Positions 57,811-64,000 of a DNA stretch of 64,000 nt are shown here, one piece after another. The stretch is from NCBI GenBank assembly GCA_963281155.1, contig CAUJLY010000004.1:5146001-5210000 (forward strand), read 5' to 3'. The stretch is from Rhabditophanes sp. KR3021. Lineage: Eukaryota; Nematoda; Chromadorea; Rhabditida; Alloionematidae. The notes beneath the pieces are model-generated. The model made no database searches. It worked only from the letters and a program-made list of their open reading frames with translations, and was not told the origin of the DNA. Within the stretch, counting starts at the first letter, position 1; each line of letters opens with the position of its first letter. The position numbers and the translations under genes were made by a program.

Positions 57811-60063
57811 TTAGTATTTTTTGTCAGCGGGCAAGATTTTTCCTTTGCATTCTCCAAATCCAATAAGAAGACCATCCTTTTGGCATACAGCTGTCATCGA
57901 CACTTCGTCATGATCATTGATAAATTTTCTAGTTTCATTTCCAACTTGAATTGGTTTAGCTCCTCTCCAGGATAACTCAAGCATAGATCCATAGCTTCCA
58001 GGTTCTGGTCCAGAAACAGTTCCTGATACCAATTAAAATGAGGTATTAGATCAGCAGTTTATTATTTTATTTATATGTCGTTTTACTTGGAGTCAAATTT
58101 AAGAGACTGCGTACAACAGTTCTTCAAGATTTTGTACTTGGAAATTTGAATGTTACGTCAGGCTATTTAGCGTATATTACAATCAAATTAAATGTATATT
58201 ACTCATTTTTGTTGATTTTAGGGTCTAAGAACACATCAAACAACTAATGACGACTTGCCCAATTACAAACCAATTGAATTGGTAGGAGAATACCTCATTC
58301 AAGTACTTTACGAAACCAGTACAGACCATCGAATTGGCTTACCAAGAAAGATGATTAAAGCCACGGATACTCCAGAGGAAACATTGGGCAAAGCTACAAA
58401 AGTAAAAAAACAACTTGATCAACTCAAGGCTAAAAAAGAAGATAGATGCAGTGTTTACTTGTTTTTGGATTCTACTGTTCTTGATGGTGAAGTTGAAAGA
58501 TAAACAAGATACCATGAAATATGCTAATAAATTAGTAAATTTTGGAAAAGAGGCGAGAAGACACATCCATTACTTCAGCTCTTCTCTCAAGTGGGACTTT
58601 GTTTGTGACAAGAAGGAGAGATTCCTCAGCAACGTTATAACTGCAGGAAAGAAATTGATCGTTGTCAAAAAGAGTATCATCAGAGGCTATTGCCAAGAAC
58701 GTCGAAACTATATTCATCAACGCACTTCGTGCTCAACTTAACAACAGCGACTCTGGAGATATGCCCTTCGATTTTGTATCAAACATGAACCCCAAGTACA
58801 CTCGCAAGTTGCAAAACTTACTCTCAATGATGTCTCAAAATGTGGATTTGAAGAGTACATTATGGAGTATTAAGATGCTTTTGTTTTATCGGATATTTTA
58901 ATAATAAATTCGAAATTACCTGACCCCATAAGATCGCCAGGATTGACATTACATCCATTGACTGTATGGTGGGCTAATTGTTGTTTCAATGTCCAGTAAA
59001 GGTATTTGAAATTTGTTTTGGAAACAGAATGTGCTTGAGATGAGGCTTCTGGCTTGATAAAAACTTCTAGGTTGATGTCAAAAGTAAAGGGGGAGTCATC
59101 TTTCAAGTATTCCAAAACAGCTGGCTCTTGTACTGGATTTTCTACTATAAATGGTCTCAATGCATCGATGGTCACAATCCAAGGTGAGATGGTTGTTCCA
59201 AAAGATTTGCCAAGGAATGGCCCTAATGGAACGTACTCCCAAGCTTGGATGTTTCTACTTGACCAATCGTTCATCAAAACCATCCCGAAAATACGGTCTT
59301 CACTATCTTTAATATCAATAGTGTCTCCTAGTTTGGTTGGTGGTCCTCCGACAAAGAATGCCATTTCCAATTCGAAATCAAGAGAAGTGTCTGGTCCATA
59401 GGTTGGAGTTGCTTGGTCAGCTGATTTAGTTTGTCCGCATGGTCTGTAGTAAGAAAATAATTAGAATTAGTTGCATTGGACTGATTTTTATAAATAAACA
59501 CCATATTATCATGTTGTATATTATAAATAATTAACTTACCTTTTAATTGGAGTCCCAGAAACAACAATGCTCGAGGCACGTCCATGATATCCAACAGGGA
59601 TCCATTTCCAATTTGGCATCAAAGCGTTGTCTTTGCCTCTAAACATAATACCTACATTCTCGGCATGGTAGATGGACGAATAAAAGTCTGTATAATCTCT
59701 GATATTGGCTGGGATATGCATCGTAGCGTCACTTTGCTTTACCAAGGCTTTTGATCTCAAGTCAGTGTTTTCACGCAAAACAGTGCTTTCTTTGCCCAAA
59801 ATGGTCTTTAGAACTTGACGAGCTTCTGTCCATGCTTGTCGGCCAAGTGCCATAAAGTCATTTAATGTTTCTGAGTCAAAGACTTGTTGTTGAGCAGATA
59901 AAATAGGTCCATTAAATAGTGATTTAACGGCACTTAAGTCTAAAATCGAATCTCCAATAGCAACACCGATACGTTTTTTAGAATTGGTTGCTGTTGAAAA
60001 AACACCATAAGGTAAGTTTTCAATAGGGAATTGACAGTCAGCAGATACATCAACAAAAGACAT
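57811..60063 (-). CDS. FAH: Fumarylacetoacetase (FAH), last step of tyrosine breakdown
   Basis: Three exons (60063-59540, 59443-58920, 58022-57811) give 419 residues, exactly the mammalian length. It opens [22 protein letters not shown]. The catalytic region contains [21 protein letters not shown] (the FAH DFYSS..HA.N.G motif with the metal Asp and general-base His), then [30 protein letters not shown] with metal and substrate residues, and [20 protein letters not shown] at the exon 2/3 junction. The enzyme splits fumarylacetoacetate into fumarate and acetoacetate. Intron 2 is 897 nt and contains copy 5 of the coding repeat in antisense. Confidence 0.96.
58200..58900 (+). pseudogene. Decayed copy 5 of the coding repeat, antisense in FAH intron 2
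   Basis: Plus-strand coding fragments follow a splice-acceptor-like gattttag at about 58221. A frame of about 95 codons includes [37 protein letters not shown] and [18 protein letters not shown] shifted frame gives [15 protein letters not shown] and [12 protein letters not shown] third frame gives [18 protein letters not shown] followed by [13 protein letters not shown]. The last block is homologous to copy 4. Frame shifts make it non-functional. The start and end within the host intron cannot be fixed. Confidence 0.6.
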
Positions 60064-60169
60064 GGTTTTTTCTGGAATGGAATACTACTATATTAAGTGT
60101 TGTTATAAATAAAAAAAGGTATGTAGGTACTTCGACGAAATAGTTTATGATAACAGTAAATCAAACAAT

Positions 60170-62300
60170 TTATAAAGTAATACATACTAATTCATTTTTA
60201 AGAGCAATAAGTATAAACTTGTCCAAGCAAGCACAACCGAGAATCTCATCGGTGACATTTTGGACGGACAAAACATCGTTTGGATCTTGTTTTGTCATTG
60301 AAATAACGTTTAGTTTCGCAATATTTTTTACAGAACGACCATCTCTCCGATTGACAAGGCCTGCAATAAAAAGTAGATTGAAGGTCATAGATGGAAACGA
60401 CATAGTCGATTCGTCAAAACTTACCATCTCCGTCCAATTGTTCACTACGCCAATACACGTATATCGTTTTAAAACTCTCAATTATCGCAACGTAATTATT
60501 CAAAGGCGGTACAATTGAAAATTTACGGCGAGATTTAGAGGCCTGTAAGAATAATAAACAATTATAGGATATTAATAAACGTTTGAGAAGTCATTCGTCA
60601 TCGTTTGGGAAGTCATTCATAAACATTTTAGAAGTTGTTAATAAATAATTTTAGATTGCTAATTAACAAACTAAAAGTTATAATTAACAATGTCGAAGTT
60701 GTTAATAGGCGTTTTAGATGCTGGAGACAAATATGGTTGGGTTTGTTAAAAACTATACCTGAATGTATCCGAAAGCATCGAAGGTCGATCTATGAGCGAC
60801 TTCATTTGACGTTTCTTTGAACAAAAACTCCATACAATCCCATCATTATTTTCGCGGAGACAGACAGATGTTGCTTCAAATGGATCATACTTTTAGAAAA
60901 CAATGGCAATGAATTAATTGGTGAGCTTTGGAACATAATGACATTTTCAATACCATTTAGCCAGTACAGGAAAAATAATTTTGAATTCTCTGTATCACAT
61001 TCTTCAATATCATCTGTAATATCGTTTGTCATATTTTCAGGTGCTACATCATTTTTGTCGGGAGAAAATTGTTCTAGATCAGTAATTAAAAAATCACCAT
61101 TGCCTAAAACCCCAACTTCATCACCATCAATTATTTGGTTCCACAACTTAGATTCCTTCTTGTTTAAAATTATTTCAAGCTTATTGCCGTCTTTGACAAA
61201 CTTTGATCTTTCGACGTCGACTTCTCCAATTAATTTTCCACCTATCAATTTGACTTCCTTAATTGAAACCATGATCGAATTATTGCTCAATGTGAACGAT
61301 ATATCATTTTCGGAGATGGAGGATTCTACGTTGAAAATTAAACCGGCAACTTCAGTTGTTTCATTCCAGAAATATAAAGGTTTCTTCGTTTGTTTGTCAC
61401 TATCGTCATTGTCAACATTCTTACGTTCATTATATTTAATAACACCATCAATAGAAAACAAGATTGGTGGAAAGGGCGCCATCGTTATGAGATTCTCTAA
61501 ATCATAATCAAAAGAAACGAATTCTAAGTTTCCATCTGCATAAATTACTTTTTCCGTCTTGATTGAAATGTCGAAAGAGTCATTATCGAAAATAAGCCAT
61601 TTTAATTCACTAATATAATTAGCATTCATTGTTTTGATTGGGCAGTCTTTCTTGTCAATTACTGATTCCAGCAATAAATGAATTTCATTATCATTAACGA
61701 TTCTAGCATCACCAATGACCGAACAAGACATTAAATTGTATGTAAATAGACATTTCCATCTTGTTTGATCACGCTTATCGAGAAAATAGCACTTCCCACG
61801 TCCATTATTCGCAATACAAATATGTTCATTTATAATGCATAAAGAAAATGGCAGATATTGTTTTGGATTTAGGTTGTTTTGTGGTTCCTCCAAAAGTTCA
61901 TTATCTTCCCATCCATCTTTCACTTCATTTAAGAAATTCTTGAAAACGACGTGCCCGTTGATAAACTTCTTTGTTTGATCATTAAATTGTGAACTAAAGA
62001 TTGATCCATCTTCCATAACAGAATAAAACAGAGTATTTTTTGAAAATGGATCTATGATCAAATTATTTTGATTTGAAAAAATATGTTGATGCAAGTATGA
62101 ATATTGATCATCGCTTGGGATGGCTACAAAAACTATAAACCAAAACAGATTATTTGACAGCACAAACATCACTTACAGTTTTTGTTTAATTGGGTGTAAT
62201 CAAATTGGTTTTGAGCAAAAGAAATTTTATAGCTTTCGAAATCCCTATCTATTAGCTGTGAATCAGGTTTAAGATCAACAGTAACGATAGACTTGGACAT
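60170..62300 (-). CDS. NUDCD1: NUDCD1 (NudC domain-containing protein 1)
   Basis: Exons 62300-62177, 62123-60836, 60789-60759, 60542-60425 and 60360-60170 keep one frame. The protein starts MSKSIVTVDLKPDSQLI. A beta-propeller-like region follows, then a CS/p23 domain (about residues 270-350) with TTEVAGLIFNVESSISENDI and SIKEVKLIGGKLIGEVD. The C-terminal propeller resumes with IEECDTENSKLFFLYWLNG, STFDAFGYIQ, ASKSRRKFS and CLDKFILIALKNELVCIT. NUDCD1 acts with HSP90 and dynein-linked NudC partners. Between 60790 and 60890 a different frame (PFEATSVCLRENNDGIVWSF) looks more like the conserved sequence than the spliced frame does, so exon 2's end is doubtful. Confidence 0.85.
60570..60725. repeat. 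Degenerate tandem repeat in NUDCD1 intron
   Basis: Five or six imperfect copies of a unit near 25-28 bp (aaacgtttgagaagtcatt / aaacattttagaagttgtta and variants) fill most of the intron before the ASKSRRKFS exon. Confidence 0.6.
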
Positions 62301-62520
62301 GCTTTAAAGATATCAAAAGTGTAGTTTATTAGATCGTTTAATAAAAGGCTATATGATTTGAACTATTGGAATTACGAGTACTAAATTATTGTCCTGACAA
62401 TTAGATTTAAACAAAATTTAAATTTAATGATTACAAATGTATAATAGATAAATAGGTTAAATTCGAGCTCTTGCGATTCAGTCTACAATTCTGTTACACG
62501 TACACTGTCATTAAGCAAAG
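62301..62520. promoter_or_regulatory. Shared divergent promoter of NUDCD1 and membrane-protein gene
   Basis: Only 220 nt separate the two start codons, which face away from each other, so both promoters must lie here. No core element is obvious. Confidence 0.5.
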
Positions 62521-63078
62521 ATGCCAAATCAGAAAAGCTCAACGAAAGATTCAAGTAAAAGTATTAGCAAAGGGAGTAAAGATGCATGTGTGGATAACCC
62601 TGCTAAAGGAAGTCTTTTGTTTATTGAATTCCACTGGAGAGTGTTCGACACTGTAATTATTGGACAATTAATCATGGTTGCTTCAATGCTTTTGCATGCC
62701 TTTCTTTTACTCGCTTTTGGATCAACATTTAATGAAATTTGTGGTTATCTAGTCTTAGCTCTTTACCTTTTTTTGCCCACTCTTCCAGCTTACAAATGCA
62801 TGGCTAATGCCGATGCTTACGCTGGAGTTGCTGCTTTTTCTATTCTTCAATTGCTTGAAGGTATGTACTGCATTATTAAAGCGTCCTTCATTTGTATCGA
62901 AAATTCCAACCTACCCACGCAAACTATCATGCGTTTAAACTTAATCTATATGGTTTGTGTGTATCAATTTGTAAGCGTCGTTGCAGTATCAACCATTCCA
63001 TTTAGAAAAATCGGTCTCGCTGATGTTGAAAAACTGATGGGAACTAAAAAATCACCATCTAAGAAAATTGCTCCATAA
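62521..63078 (+). CDS. Four-helix membrane protein, unknown family
   Basis: A single exon of 185 residues. A Ser/Lys-rich N-terminus (1-33) is followed by four hydrophobic segments at about 45-68, 74-96, 100-122 and 138-162, with a conserved-looking FIEFHWRVFD just before the first. The C-terminus is basic (GTKKSPSKKIAP). The layout resembles MARVEL-type or other small tetraspan proteins, but no diagnostic motif is seen. The start is the first Met after a short leader and gives good context. Confidence 0.6.
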   Translation: MPNQKSSTKDSSKSISKGSKDACVDNPAKGSLLFIEFHWRVFDTVIIGQLIMVASMLLHAFLLLAFGSTFNEICGYLVLALYLFLPTLPAYKCMANADAYAGVAAFSILQLLEGMYCIIKASFICIENSNLPTQTIMRLNLIYMVCVYQFVSVVAVSTIPFRKIGLADVEKLMGTKKSPSKKIAP

Positions 63079-63456
63079 TTTGATGTATTTGAAGGTACTT
63101 GCATATTATGAATTGTAATCAGATTATTTACTATGCAGATTTATTGTATGATAAAAGCGGATAATTAAAGTTTATGAGTAAAATGAAATAATTCTTAATG
63201 TGTTTCCTATCATTTCCACGATTCATCTTAATTTTCATCATATTTAGTTAATTACATAAAAAGATTAAGGGTTAGCTCTTATTTTCAATAAATACACACA
63301 ATTGAATTGCAAAAATAAGTTGATATTTGCTTGAATTTTGATACTTATTCGAATTTGTTTATGAAAAGAGTTGGCAAACTTATCATTCATTAGAGAAGGT
63401 TTTATTACAAAATATTAGTTAGTATTGAGAGTGGAGTCAAATTGTTAGTAAGAGAA
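63079..63456. other. Convergent 3' interval, nothing recognised
   Basis: AT-rich gap between the 3' ends of the membrane-protein gene and TDH; expected to contain both poly(A) sites (AATAAA at about 63286). Confidence 0.5.
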
Positions 63457-64000
63457 TCATTGTGAAAGTTCTAGTTTTCCCGTCTTAGCAACTTCGCCTG
63501 CCAATTGCTTTTCAACCAACTGAAACATGATATCAATTGTTTTGTCGAGACAATAATCGGCCTTCCAGCCCCAATCTCTTGTCGCAATATGATCATCTAA
63601 AGAACGTGGCCACGAATCGGCAATCTTTTGTCTCATTGGGCAGATGTCGTACTCAATTTCGAAATTCGGCATGCGTTTCTTGATTGCTTTGGCCATCTGA
63701 CCGGGAGACACTGAAAATCCAGTTATGTTGTATGTTCTCATAGACAACTGTTCAGATGGTGCTGCTAGAGCCTTAACAGAAAAGAACGTCGTAATTTAAT
63801 TTGAATTAACTTACCATAACAACTGAAGCCATGCAATCAGAGTCGTACATCATAGGTAATGCAGTGTCTTCCGATAAAAAGCAAACATGCTTCCCATATT
63901 TGATCGCATCATAGAATATCTGGATTACCCAGTCGGTAGTTCCTAAAGTGATATATGAGTATGGATTGGCCATGATTATTATTTTACCCATTCCCAAAAC
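63457..64000 (-). CDS. TDH: L-threonine 3-dehydrogenase, C-terminal part (cut by window edge)
   Basis: Two exons are visible (63815 to the window edge, 63771-63457). The visible part has LGTTDWVIQIFYDAI, CFLSEDTALPMMYDSDCMASVV, APSEQLSMRTYNITGFSVSP and IADSWPRSLDDHIATRDWGW. These match the substrate-binding half of the short-chain (NAD-dependent epimerase-type) threonine dehydrogenase. The enzyme oxidises L-threonine to 2-amino-3-ketobutyrate in mitochondria, which the partner ligase converts to glycine and acetyl-CoA. The Rossmann NAD-binding half and the catalytic Tyr-x-x-x-Lys lie beyond the right edge. Confidence 0.9.

Noticed and set aside
60938..61507. 189-codon plus-strand frame
   Set aside because: It is the antisense of the NUDCD1 exon, Ser/Ile-rich and without motif; a shadow.

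Overview
The window is nuclear DNA from an animal. It is AT-rich, with protein genes split by many short GT-AG introns (mostly about 40-60 nt). Gene content is metazoan: a neuroligin, two Cys-loop ligand-gated ion channels, HYLS1 (centriole/cilium), TMTC, a claudin-like tetraspan, TCERG1, E2F, ING, UVSSA and VPS26. Gene density is about one per 2.5-3 kb. The compactness and intron size would suit an orthonectid-type or other reduced bilaterian genome, but that is an inference; nothing here proves the species.

Layout. 0-1.4 kb: a broken copy of an unidentified multi-copy coding repeat. 1.4-18.1 kb: dense genes: CAP-like protein, membrane protein, TCERG1, WBP1/VOPP1-like protein, SLC17-type MFS transporter, a 36-residue micropeptide, ING PHD protein, IGHMBP2-type helicase, CPSF4, a small secreted protein, EXOSC5 and a claudin-like protein. 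18.1-21.1 kb: nearly 3 kb with no gene. 21.1-25.4 kb: a 15-exon Cys-loop channel subunit with an anion-type PAR motif. 26.6-29.1 kb: UVSSA and HYLS1. 29.7-31.1 kb: second copy of the coding repeat. 31.8-34.8 kb: E2F and a type I membrane protein. 36.9-42.2 kb: neuroligin. 44.1-46.3 kb: VPS26. 48.2-52.5 kb: second Cys-loop subunit. 52.8-63.1 kb: Cys-rich secreted protein, TMTC, fumarylacetoacetase, NUDCD1 and a four-helix membrane protein. The right edge cuts a threonine dehydrogenase gene.

Many genes serve RNA and transcription (TCERG1, CPSF4, EXOSC5, ING, E2F, UVSSA, helicase). A second group serves nerve or cell-surface functions (neuroligin, two channels, transporter). Neighbours do not look like functional clusters, but several divergent pairs share short promoters.

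The most unusual material lies inside introns. A 724-nt neuroligin intron is bracketed by a 16/17-bp direct repeat that coincides with both splice sites, and it carries a decayed antisense PD-(D/E)XK-type nuclease gene. Three other host genes (VPS26, channel 2, FAH) have 0.8-0.9 kb intronic segments holding decayed copies of an unidentified coding family, all antisense to the host; two of these copies are demonstrably homologous. In VPS26 and channel 2 the ORF-bearing segment abuts a juxtaposed AG|GT. Two more introns (SLC17 gene, channel 1) are almost entirely made of short inverted-repeat elements. Together these look like active or recent intron insertion at AG|GT sites (introner-like). At least three introns need GC-AG splicing to keep a conserved protein.
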